From assembly GCA_966211305.1 (NCBI GenBank), contig CBIHPC010000004.1:1-64000 (forward strand): a stretch of DNA of 64,000 nucleotides, in the 5' to 3' direction. This document shows positions 1 through 7,783 of the stretch, piece after piece (positions within the stretch are counted from its first letter, which is position 1; every line of letters begins with the position of its first letter). The notes beneath the pieces were generated by a model. It saw nothing but the letters and a program-made list of their open reading frames with translations, ran no database searches and was not told the origin of the DNA. The stretch is from Niastella sp966211305. Its GTDB lineage: Bacteria; Bacteroidota; Bacteroidia; Chitinophagales; Chitinophagaceae. The translations under genes and the position numbers were made by a program.

Positions 1-2
1 GC

Positions 3-614
3 CGTATAGACGATCAGGTAAAGATCAGGGGCTACCGCATAGAGCCCGGCGAAGTGGAAAATGTGCTCCAGACAGCGCCAGGCATAAAGCAGGCGGCCGT
101 AACGGTTGCAGGAAGCAGTGAGGAAGACAAAAGATTGGTGGGCTTCATCCTTACAGAAGAAAGTTATGTAAAAGAAACGGTGCTGACGTATCTATACAAT
201 ACATTGCCGGCTTATATGATTCCGGCCCAATTGATACCGGTGGCGGCAATTCCGTTTACTGCCAGTGGAAAAGTAAACAGAAAGCAATTACCCAAACTGA
301 AAGGCGCCTATGCAGTTGGAAAAGTGTACGCCCCGCCAAGGAACGAGCTGGAAGCCGGATTGGTAGAGATCTGGAAAGGCCTGCTCAAAACAGATCCTAT
401 TGGCATTAATGATAATTTCTTTGAACTGGGGGGCCATTCCCTTATGGCCTTCAGGCTTGTTTTAGCCATCACGAAAAAATGGAATGTCACGATCCCCTTA
501 AAAGCGATATTCCAGCTTCCGGATATTCAATCTCTGGCCGCAACTGTAAGTGCGCTGTTACACCTCAACAACGATGTGGTAATAATAGAGGACGAAGAAG
601 AAATAAGGTTATAA
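3..614 (+). CDS. Non-ribosomal peptide synthetase, C-terminal end (adenylation end + carrier domain), partial
   Basis: The reading frame is open from base 3, so the gene enters from the left of the window and only its last 203 codons are visible. It starts inside the A8 core of an adenylation domain (RIDDQVKIRGYRIEPGEVE), continues through the A10 motif (ASGKVNRKQLP) and ends in a peptidyl-carrier domain with DNFFELGGHSLM. The serine codon at 438-440 is the phosphopantetheine site. There is no thioesterase or reductase after the carrier, only a short acidic tail, so the thioester is passed to another protein. The next gene, 18 bases on, is a free condensation domain with a docking domain and is the obvious acceptor. 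The substrate cannot be read because the specificity pocket lies outside the window. Confidence 0.93.
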   Translation, partial: RIDDQVKIRGYRIEPGEVENVLQTAPGIKQAAVTVAGSSEEDKRLVGFILTEESYVKETVLTYLYNTLPAYMIPAQLIPVAAIPFTASGKVNRKQLPKLKGAYAVGKVYAPPRNELEAGLVEIWKGLLKTDPIGINDNFFELGGHSLMAFRLVLAITKKWNVTIPLKAIFQLPDIQSLAATVSALLHLNNDVVIIEDEEEIRL

Positions 615-632
615 CCCGTTTATATAATTAAT

Positions 633-2216
633 ATGAGAGACCTGGAATTCACTTCCATCTTTTCATTGCTTGAGAAAGCAAATCAGCAAGGCATTGTGCT
701 CGCATACCGGGAAGGGGAATTAAGTGTAAAATTTTCAAGGTCTAAAAAGATAGATCCCGTTTTCTTAGATCAGTTAAAGGCCGGTAAAGACCAGTTGATC
801 GAATATTTTCAAAGCGCAGGTAAGGAACAGCTACGGCGCGCGCACCCGGCAAAAAATGCAGCCCAGCCAATTGAACTGAACGGGAATGTCTGTTATGAGA
901 TCGCTCCTGTACAACAGTGGTGGGTGAACGATGCGTGTGACGTGGAGTTGAAGAATGGCCAGCATGGCTTGTTTAATTTCAGGATAGAAGGAAAAGGGTT
1001 CATGCGTGATTGCCTCGAAAAAGCGGTTCGTTATGTGGTAAAAAGGCATGAAAGCCTGAGATCGGCTTTCCCAAAAACAGGGAATAAACATTATTTAAAA
1101 TTGCTGGACGAAAACGCTCCCTGTTTTGAAGTGGATTACCATAACATAAGCGGAATACCCGAAAAGGAGCGCCCGGCCCTGCTTAACCGGCTTATTTATT
1201 TCTACGACCGTTTTCAGGTGCAACAAGGGCCTTTGTTTATTACAAGGCTGGTGCAAACAGATGAAGCGACCCACTTCTTTTCCATCAATATACACCACGT
1301 CATTTATGATGGCTGGTCTGTAGAAGTGCTGATCAATGACCTGTTCGCCACTTATGTTTCCTGCACCCGGAATAAACAGCCGGACCTGCCTTCACTGAAA
1401 TTCCAGTATAAGGATTATATGGCTGTCACGAACCGGTTTATCAGGGAATATGGCGAAGAACATAAAAAATACTGGAACGACCTGTATAAACAACTGCCGT
1501 CCGGATTAATAATTCCGGGAATAAAAGATCCGGTGAATGGAGGGCAGCGCTATGATATTGTAAGAATATTTCCCTGGATGCCCAAAGAAGTAGTGGAAGG
1601 CCTTAATACCTTATCGAGCAGGTATGCTACCGGTATGTTCGTGATACTGCAGGCAATGTTCAATTTATATATTTATCAACTAACGCAACAGGGCGATATT
1701 GTCATATGCACCCAAACGCATGGAAGGGATGTTCTGGAAGGCGCAGAAGAACAGATTGGTGTTTATGCCAGGATGAGCGTGATCAGAACGGTACTCGATG
1801 ATGCAGACTCGCTGATCAGTACAATAAAGAAAGTAAAGACAGCCAATGAAGATATGCAGCAGTATTGGGCTTATTCATTGCTCGATACATTTCAGTCAAG
1901 GGTACCGGCCGAACAGCATAAATTAAGCAGCTTTTCAAAATTTACGCTCGAATACCTCGACACAAACGGATACTATTCACGGAATATTTCTCCCGAAAAT
2001 ACAGCGGCAGCCACCGCAGATATAAACATCAGTATTCTGGAAGAGCCGGAAAAGAAGCTGATGATCAACACCGATATGAAACTGATCTTTATGCTCACCA
2101 GGGATCATATGGATTTTAAGATCATTTATGATACCGACAGGTATGACCTCAATACCATCAACGGATTTGTAAACGGCCTTCGGGAGCATATATATAAAAT
2201 GCTTTCCTTCATTTGA
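633..2216 (+). CDS. Stand-alone TubC-docking/condensation-domain NRPS protein
   Basis: This 527-residue protein has two parts. Residues about 5-60 look like a TubC-type N-terminal docking domain (leucine-rich, ending in QLIEYFQ). Residues about 85-520 form a condensation domain with the intact catalytic motif HHVIYDG at 221-227. No adenylation, carrier or thioesterase domain follows; the stop comes right after the condensation fold. It is 18 bases downstream of the carrier domain of the preceding NRPS and probably in the same transcript. Free condensation enzymes of this kind (VibH is the classic case) join a carrier-bound acyl group to a soluble amine or alcohol. I infer that it releases or finishes the peptide by amide or ester formation. 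An alternative is a starter module for a synthetase encoded elsewhere. Confidence 0.88.
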   Translation: MRDLEFTSIFSLLEKANQQGIVLAYREGELSVKFSRSKKIDPVFLDQLKAGKDQLIEYFQSAGKEQLRRAHPAKNAAQPIELNGNVCYEIAPVQQWWVNDACDVELKNGQHGLFNFRIEGKGFMRDCLEKAVRYVVKRHESLRSAFPKTGNKHYLKLLDENAPCFEVDYHNISGIPEKERPALLNRLIYFYDRFQVQQGPLFITRLVQTDEATHFFSINIHHVIYDGWSVEVLINDLFATYVSCTRNKQPDLPSLKFQYKDYMAVTNRFIREYGEEHKKYWNDLYKQLPSGLIIPGIKDPVNGGQRYDIVRIFPWMPKEVVEGLNTLSSRYATGMFVILQAMFNLYIYQLTQQGDIVICTQTHGRDVLEGAEEQIGVYARMSVIRTVLDDADSLISTIKKVKTANEDMQQYWAYSLLDTFQSRVPAEQHKLSSFSKFTLEYLDTNGYYSRNISPENTAAATADINISILEEPEKKLMINTDMKLIFMLTRDHMDFKIIYDTDRYDLNTINGFVNGLREHIYKMLSFI

Positions 2217-2269
2217 AGTATAACTATTAAGTAACCGCTTCCTTCCCATTAAAAAACAAAAAACGAATA

Positions 2270-3172
2270 ATGGAAAACTCAAATTACAAGTATGACGTTT
2301 CAGTGATCATACCTACTTACAACCGCGATAAATTGCTTACTTACTCACTTGATTCGCTGACATTGCAAAACCTTGGTAAAAACAGGTATGAAGTGATCGT
2401 TGCCGATGACGGATCCACAGACAATACAAGAGACGTAGTAAAGCTGTATGAAGGAAAAATGAACATAAAGTACCTTTTCCAGGAAGATAAAGGTTACAGG
2501 CCGGCATCCGCAAGGAATATGGGCATCCGCGCTGCAGAGGGACGGATCTGTATTTTTATCGATTCGAGTGTGATCCTTCATACCAATTGCCTGCAGGAGC
2601 ATCTCCGGTACTACGCCGGCAACGAAACCAGCGCAGCGGCAATAGGTTATGTATATGGGTTTGATCATAACGAAAAATCGGAAGAAGTGCTGAAAAAGCT
2701 GGTCGTGTCAGGTGATCCTGACGGATCCATCCAAAGGCTGGCAGATTATCCCGTTTATCTCGATGTGAGAGATCAGCATTACGTAAGGTACAATGATAAA
2801 ATTGATGACCTGCCTGCTCCCTGGTATTATTTCTGGACCTGCCATGTATCAGTTCCCAGGGAAGAATTGATCAACATCGGATTGTTCGACGAAAGCTTTG
2901 ACGGCAGATGGGGAAGCGAAGATAACGATCTGGCATACCGGCTGCACCGTAACGGCGTAAAGATAAGCCTGCTGAGAACTGCCGAGGCCATTCATTACCC
3001 CCATGGTAAAGACAAGGCAGAAAGACAAAAGGAAGGCTACCAGAATTGCGCCTATTTTCACAGTAAGTTCAAGACAATTGAAACACAGCTGTTTTACGAA
3101 ACCTATATGAATAATGAGTTTGTAGATATCAACCACCTCATAAGCCAGCAATTACTGCAGCAGGTAAAATAA
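2270..3172 (+). CDS. Family 2 glycosyltransferase with galactosyltransferase-type C-terminal domain
   Basis: This 300-residue GT-A fold enzyme begins with the GT2 signature (VSVIIPTYNR, then VADDGSTDNT). Near residues 200-230 it has the Glyco_transf_7C pattern WGSEDNDLAYRL, seen in bifunctional galactosyl or chondroitin-type transferases. The place where DxD is expected reads FIDSS, so the second acidic residue of the metal motif is missing. This may change metal use. It has no membrane segment. It follows the condensation protein by 53 bases and probably glycosylates the peptide product or a lipid carrier. The acceptor is not known. Confidence 0.85.
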   Translation: MENSNYKYDVSVIIPTYNRDKLLTYSLDSLTLQNLGKNRYEVIVADDGSTDNTRDVVKLYEGKMNIKYLFQEDKGYRPASARNMGIRAAEGRICIFIDSSVILHTNCLQEHLRYYAGNETSAAAIGYVYGFDHNEKSEEVLKKLVVSGDPDGSIQRLADYPVYLDVRDQHYVRYNDKIDDLPAPWYYFWTCHVSVPREELINIGLFDESFDGRWGSEDNDLAYRLHRNGVKISLLRTAEAIHYPHGKDKAERQKEGYQNCAYFHSKFKTIETQLFYETYMNNEFVDINHLISQQLLQQVK

Positions 3173-3250
3173 CCCTTCCATACAACCCCCAGGGATAAGT
3201 TTTTTTTAATGGCGGCGGACTTTTTTTTTCAAATTCCAGGATAAAATTTG

Positions 3251-3262
3251 TTTCGTACGAAA
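3251..3262. promoter_or_regulatory. Perfect 12-bp palindrome, candidate BlaI operator
   Basis: TTTCGTACGAAA is a perfect palindrome 33 bases before the BlaI-type gene. BlaI/MecI repressors bind short dyads in their own promoters, so autoregulation of the repressor and M56 protease pair is the natural reading. Confidence 0.5.
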
Positions 3263-3295
3263 GATTGTCTACCTTTATAAGAGAAACAAAGTAAT

Positions 3296-3679
3296 ATGAG
3301 CAACAACGGCAATAAAAAAACAGAGCCTACCAAAGCAGAGCTGGAAATATTGCAGGTACTGTGGCAACACGGTCCCTGTACGGTAAGGTTTGTCAACGAC
3401 CAATTGAACAATGAACAGAAAGAAGTGCAGTATACCACCACGTTGCGATTAATGCAGATCATGTTTGAAAAAAAGTTACTACTGCGCGATGAAAGCAGCA
3501 TGAAGCATGTGTACAGGCCGGCGGAGGAAGAACGGAAGCTGAAAGGCTTGCTGCTGAATCGTTTCCTTGAGTCAACTTTTAACGGTTCTGCCAGCAATCT
3601 CATGATGCAGTTGCTCGATGACAAAAAAGTTTCCAAAAAAGAGCTCGATGAAATAAAAGCATTGCTTGACAAGCTATAA
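3296..3679 (+). CDS. BlaI/MecI/CopY-family transcriptional repressor
   Basis: This is a 127-residue protein of normal family length. The N-terminal winged helix contains PTKAELEILQVLWQHGPCTV and VQYTTTLRLMQIM, typical of the penicillinase-repressor family. The C-terminal half (residues about 75-127) is the dimerisation and protease-sensitive region. The stop is 11 bases before the start of an M56 peptidase, the standard BlaI-BlaR1 pairing. In that scheme the membrane protease senses a signal and the repressor is inactivated by cleavage. No beta-lactamase gene is nearby; the downstream genes are a TonB-type barrel and an M1 peptidase, which are the likely targets. Confidence 0.93.
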   Translation: MSNNGNKKTEPTKAELEILQVLWQHGPCTVRFVNDQLNNEQKEVQYTTTLRLMQIMFEKKLLLRDESSMKHVYRPAEEERKLKGLLLNRFLESTFNGSASNLMMQLLDDKKVSKKELDEIKALLDKL

Positions 3680-3690
3680 ACTTTAATGCT

Positions 3691-5085
3691 ATGAATACAC
3701 TATTCGTAAACCATTTTCTTTCAGATGCTGCTGTAAAAGCACTCTGTTGGACCCTTATCCATTCATTGTGGCAGGGCCTCCTTTTTTCTCTTTTGGCCGC
3801 TATCATTATTACCTTATCGAAAAGGTCGTCTGCAGCTTTACGCTATAATCTTTTTTCTGGGCTGTTTATGTTGCTTGTTATCACAAGCCTTTTTACTTTT
3901 TTCAGAGAGCTGACATTCTTTACACAAAATTCAGCTGCGGCATTGTCCCTTTCCGGAAGCCCGGTTGAAACAAACTTTCTTTTGCCGGGTATAGAAGAAC
4001 AGAGTTATACAGGCCGGTTCATAGCTTATTTTAATACCCATTCTGCGCTTATTGTTACCATATGGTTCATAGTCTTTTGTTTTAAGCTGGCTAAAATGCT
4101 GGCAGATATAGGCCGGATACAACGGATTAAAAATTATAAAACGCAGGAACCCGATGCATACTGGAAGGAAAGAGTACAACAGCTGGCGGCAAGCCTGCAG
4201 ATCGGAAAATATACGGTATTGCTGGAATCGGGCCTGGTAAAAGTTCCGGCGGTTGTGGGTCTGCTGAAGCCTGTCATATTGGTTCCTTTAGGTTTGTTTT
4301 CAAAGTTGCCCCCGGACCAGGTAGAAGCTATTCTGCTGCATGAACTGGCGCACATTAAACGGAAAGATTATTTTGTGAATCTGTTGCAAAGTTTTGCAGA
4401 AACCATCTTCTTTTTTAATCCGTCGGTTTTGTGGATTTCGTCCCTTATAAGAATTGAACGGGAAAATTGCTGCGATGACATGGCCATCAACGGTACTGCA
4501 GGCAGAAAAAGTTATGTCAATGCATTGGTGTCGTTCCAGGAAAACTGGGTCAACAATAGCATGGGCAATATGGCAATGGCTTTCCCCGGTACACAGGGCA
4601 GCCTCTTAGACCGTGTAAAAAGGATCATACATAAAGAGAATAAAAGCCTCGATCTCTTTGGCCGCATTGTTTTAATATGCAGCCTGGTACTGGTGTGCGC
4701 ATTGCCGGTTATATTTACCAATCATTCGTATGCACAGGATGTAAACAGGCAGTCTGCTTCTGCGACGGCCGATACAACGGGCGACAACAATAAGACATTG
4801 TCTACAGAAATGAGCTTCCCCGATCTCAACCGGAAGCCTACGGCAGAAGAGATCTATCTTTCTACCATCACCACAACAGATAAGGAAAAGAACCGCTACA
4901 AACTGGTGGCAAAAGGCGATAGCCGGCCTGTTTTTTATATCAACGACCGCGAAATACATGACGAAAGCATACTGATAAAACATGATAAACTGATCGAAAG
5001 TATGATGAAAGAGTTATGGAAACGCCAGGGAGAAGTGGATAAGAAACGTGCCGCTGCCCGGCGTAACAACTCCGCCCCCAACTAA
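3691..5085 (+). CDS. BlaR1-type M56 family membrane metallopeptidase
   Basis: The protein has 464 residues. Predicted membrane segments lie near 16-40, 50-70, 117-135 and 322-342. The zinc site HELAH is at 217-221 on the cytoplasmic face, within LLHELAHIKRKDYF, the M56 signature. The C-terminal part after the last membrane segment (about 345-464) is periplasmic and short. It does not look like a penicillin-binding sensor domain, so beta-lactams are probably not the signal. It is cotranscribed with the BlaI-like repressor 11 bases upstream. In Bacteroidota such pairs often sit beside TonB-linked receptors, as here. Confidence 0.9.
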   Translation: MNTLFVNHFLSDAAVKALCWTLIHSLWQGLLFSLLAAIIITLSKRSSAALRYNLFSGLFMLLVITSLFTFFRELTFFTQNSAAALSLSGSPVETNFLLPGIEEQSYTGRFIAYFNTHSALIVTIWFIVFCFKLAKMLADIGRIQRIKNYKTQEPDAYWKERVQQLAASLQIGKYTVLLESGLVKVPAVVGLLKPVILVPLGLFSKLPPDQVEAILLHELAHIKRKDYFVNLLQSFAETIFFFNPSVLWISSLIRIERENCCDDMAINGTAGRKSYVNALVSFQENWVNNSMGNMAMAFPGTQGSLLDRVKRIIHKENKSLDLFGRIVLICSLVLVCALPVIFTNHSYAQDVNRQSASATADTTGDNNKTLSTEMSFPDLNRKPTAEEIYLSTITTTDKEKNRYKLVAKGDSRPVFYINDREIHDESILIKHDKLIESMMKELWKRQGEVDKKRAAARRNNSAPN

Positions 5086-5125
5086 TACAAATTATACCCC
5101 TCGAAATTAATGCAACACCCTTACA

Positions 5126-5161
5126 GGCAGGATAAATATCCCGCCAGGGCAAAGTACGCCC
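5126..5161. other. Two small tandem hairpins in the spacer before the TonB-type receptor
   Basis: GGCAGGATA-AA-TATCCCGCC (5126-5145, one mismatch) is followed by GGGC-N7-GCCC (5147-5161). Neither has a T tract. They could be leader structure or a weak terminator. Confidence 0.3.
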
Positions 5162-5198
5162 CTGATGTTGCCTTTCCTGATATTTAAAATCTTTAACG

Positions 5199-7652
5199 AT
5201 GAGATCATTGGTGTTTATTTGCATCGTGTGTTTGTTGCTGCAATTCAATAATGTACAGGCACAGGAAGCTACCGGCATAATAAGTGGCATGGTGAGGGAT
5301 ACCGGTAATAAGTTCATTGAAGGAGCAAACGTGGTGTTGAACCGGTTAGGCGACTCCGTTGTACTGGTGAAGGCCGAAGTTACCAACAGTGAGGGAAAGT
5401 TCCGCTTTGAATATCTCGACAAAGGAGATTATACGGTGATTATAACAAACATCGGTTATGAAAAATACACCAGTGAGCCACTGCATATTGTGACCGGCAA
5501 TGAAAACATCGATCTTTCCGCCATTCGGTTGTCCCGGGCAGACAATAGCCTGGCTGCTGTAACGGTAAGGGCCAGGAAACCCTTTATTGAACGTAAGATC
5601 GACCGTACAGTGGTAAATGTAGAAGGTTCTATTACTAATTTGGGTGTTAATACCTTTGATGTACTGGGTAAATTGCCTGGCCTGAGGTTAAGCGAGGAAG
5701 GAAACATTAGTTTACTGGGCAAAGGCGTTACTATTTTCGTTGATGGAAGACCTACCTACTTATCGAATACCGATTTGTGGGGATTTTTAAAATCACTGCC
5801 TGCAGATCAGCTCGACAAAATTGAACTGATCCCCAATCCCCCGGCCAAATACGATGCAGCAGGCACTGGAGGCATCATTAATATCATAACCAGAAAAAAT
5901 AAGCAGCATGGTTTTAATGCCGGGCTTTCGCTGAACTATGGGCAGGGCGTTTATAGCAAGCCGAGCGGATCGGTAAATATAAATTACCGGGTGAACAAAG
6001 TGAATCTCTTTAGTAATATCGGGTACGGTGTATATGAAACTTTTCGCGATGTGACCAGCACAAGATTGTTTAAAGACGATCACGACGTTGTCACTTCCAT
6101 GATCCGGCAGGAATCCTTTATCAAAAATATCCGCAAGTCAGGCACCCTCAAACTGGGGATGGATTACTACCTCAACAAGAAAACAACCTTCGGTATTATT
6201 TTCAATGGCGCCTTGCGGCCGGCAACAGAAAGAGGGAATAATTTGAACCGCGTGTTCAATACAACCAATTCGTTGGATTCAATGGTATTTTCCCGGAATA
6301 ATACGGATAATACCTGGCGGAACGGGTCGGTCAATGTAAACATGGTACATCAATTCGATGCCACCGGAAAAGAGTTGAGCATGGACATCGATATCGCTCA
6401 TTACAATTCAGATAATGAACAGGCCTTTGAAAATACCACATTCGATGCCGGTAATAATTGGAAGAACCGTGATATGCTGACCGGCGATCTGCCAAGGATC
6501 ATCGATATCTACTCTGCAAAACTCGATTATTCCTTTCCCCTCAAAAATGGTATCAGGATCGGTACCGGCTTAAAGACAAGCCTGGTGAAAACCGATAACC
6601 GGGCAAAGTATTTCACAGAGATCGGCGGTGTTGAATATCCTGATTATACAAGAACAAACTCATTCCTCTACGACGAAAATATCAATGCGCTTTACCTGGA
6701 AGGCTTTAAAGAGTATAAACGGTTCGGCATCAAAGCCGGTATCAGGCTCGAACAAACAAATGCCAAAGGCCATCAGCTGGGTAACCTGTATCAAAAGGAT
6801 TCTTCTTTCAAAAGGAACTACGTGAATGCATTTCCAACCTTTTTCTTTTCCTACAAATTTGATACTACCAACACCAACCAGTTGTTTGTCAATTACGGCA
6901 GGCGGATCAGGAGACCATCCTATGATCAGCTGAACCCCTTCTTATCACTTATTCAGCGGTATTACCAGGAAGCCGGAAACCCTTTCCTTAGCCCTGAGTT
7001 TGCGAATACCATTGAAGCCACGCATATTTTTAAGGAGCGTTTAAACACAACTGTTTATTACTCGTATTTAACGAACAATTTCAACGGTGTGGTAGATGTG
7101 ACAGACGATATATACATAAGCCGCCCGGGCAACATAGGCCGCGTGGGCATATTGGGACTAATGCTTTCCTATAATAAGGACTTGACCAAATGGTGGAATG
7201 CAGACGTATCTTTCAATCCCGAAAGAACCCATCTTAGATCTGTGTTCAACGGGCTGCCGGTTGATACCAGTTTTTTTATCGCATCGTTCAACCTGTTCAA
7301 CCGGTTTAATTTCAAAAACGACTGGAGTGCCGAGCTGGCCTTTAACTGGGGAAGCAGAAGCTATACCGGGCAGTACGTTAACAAAGGAATAGCAGCAATG
7401 AGCGCCGGCATCAAAAAGCAGTTATTCTCAAAAATGGGTTCTATCGGCGTCAATGTGAGTGATATTTTTTACTCAGCCATCAGGCGCGGTGAAATTGTTA
7501 AAGTGCCCCGGTCTGAAGCTACATTCAGGGAGCCTTCAGACACCCGTATAATTACCGTATCCTTCAATTACAGGTTTGGAAAGAACATCAAAAACACCAA
7601 AAATCCGCGCGACAGGAGCGGTGTTTATGAAGAACAAAATCGCGTAAAATAA
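5199..7652 (+). CDS. TonB-dependent receptor-like outer-membrane beta-barrel protein
   Basis: This 817-residue protein starts with a signal peptide (residues 1-21, ending VQA-QE). A carboxypeptidase-like regulatory domain (about 25-105, GIISGMVRDTGNKFIEGANV) and a plug domain (about 120-220) follow. The rest is a barrel of the OMP_b-brl_3 type (LRLEQTNAKG, NYGRRIRRPSYDQLNPF). This family imports or exports peptides or siderophore-like molecules, but the substrate is not predictable. It follows the BlaI/M56 pair by 113 bases and ends at a strong hairpin terminator. Its place within a peptide biosynthesis locus suggests a role in product passage, re-uptake or sensing (inference). Confidence 0.92.
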   Translation: MRSLVFICIVCLLLQFNNVQAQEATGIISGMVRDTGNKFIEGANVVLNRLGDSVVLVKAEVTNSEGKFRFEYLDKGDYTVIITNIGYEKYTSEPLHIVTGNENIDLSAIRLSRADNSLAAVTVRARKPFIERKIDRTVVNVEGSITNLGVNTFDVLGKLPGLRLSEEGNISLLGKGVTIFVDGRPTYLSNTDLWGFLKSLPADQLDKIELIPNPPAKYDAAGTGGIINIITRKNKQHGFNAGLSLNYGQGVYSKPSGSVNINYRVNKVNLFSNIGYGVYETFRDVTSTRLFKDDHDVVTSMIRQESFIKNIRKSGTLKLGMDYYLNKKTTFGIIFNGALRPATERGNNLNRVFNTTNSLDSMVFSRNNTDNTWRNGSVNVNMVHQFDATGKELSMDIDIAHYNSDNEQAFENTTFDAGNNWKNRDMLTGDLPRIIDIYSAKLDYSFPLKNGIRIGTGLKTSLVKTDNRAKYFTEIGGVEYPDYTRTNSFLYDENINALYLEGFKEYKRFGIKAGIRLEQTNAKGHQLGNLYQKDSSFKRNYVNAFPTFFFSYKFDTTNTNQLFVNYGRRIRRPSYDQLNPFLSLIQRYYQEAGNPFLSPEFANTIEATHIFKERLNTTVYYSYLTNNFNGVVDVTDDIYISRPGNIGRVGILGLMLSYNKDLTKWWNADVSFNPERTHLRSVFNGLPVDTSFFIASFNLFNRFNFKNDWSAELAFNWGSRSYTGQYVNKGIAAMSAGIKKQLFSKMGSIGVNVSDIFYSAIRRGEIVKVPRSEATFREPSDTRIITVSFNYRFGKNIKNTKNPRDRSGVYEEQNRVK

Positions 7653-7707
7653 TATAATTCCCTGCTAAGGCCCGCTGCTGATGCAGCTTTATAAACTTCT
7701 CTCATAT

Positions 7708-7740
7708 TAAAGCAAATAGCAACTTATGCTATTTGCTTTA
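7708..7740 (+). terminator. Strong hairpin terminator after the TonB-type receptor
   Basis: TAAAGCAAATAGCA and TGCTATTTGCTTTA form a 14-bp perfect stem with a five-base loop (ACTTA). The 3' arm is T-rich. It separates the receptor gene from the M1 peptidase. Confidence 0.75.
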
Positions 7741-7783
7741 TACTGTCTATTGGCCAAATAACATTTCATTAAACTATCAAATT

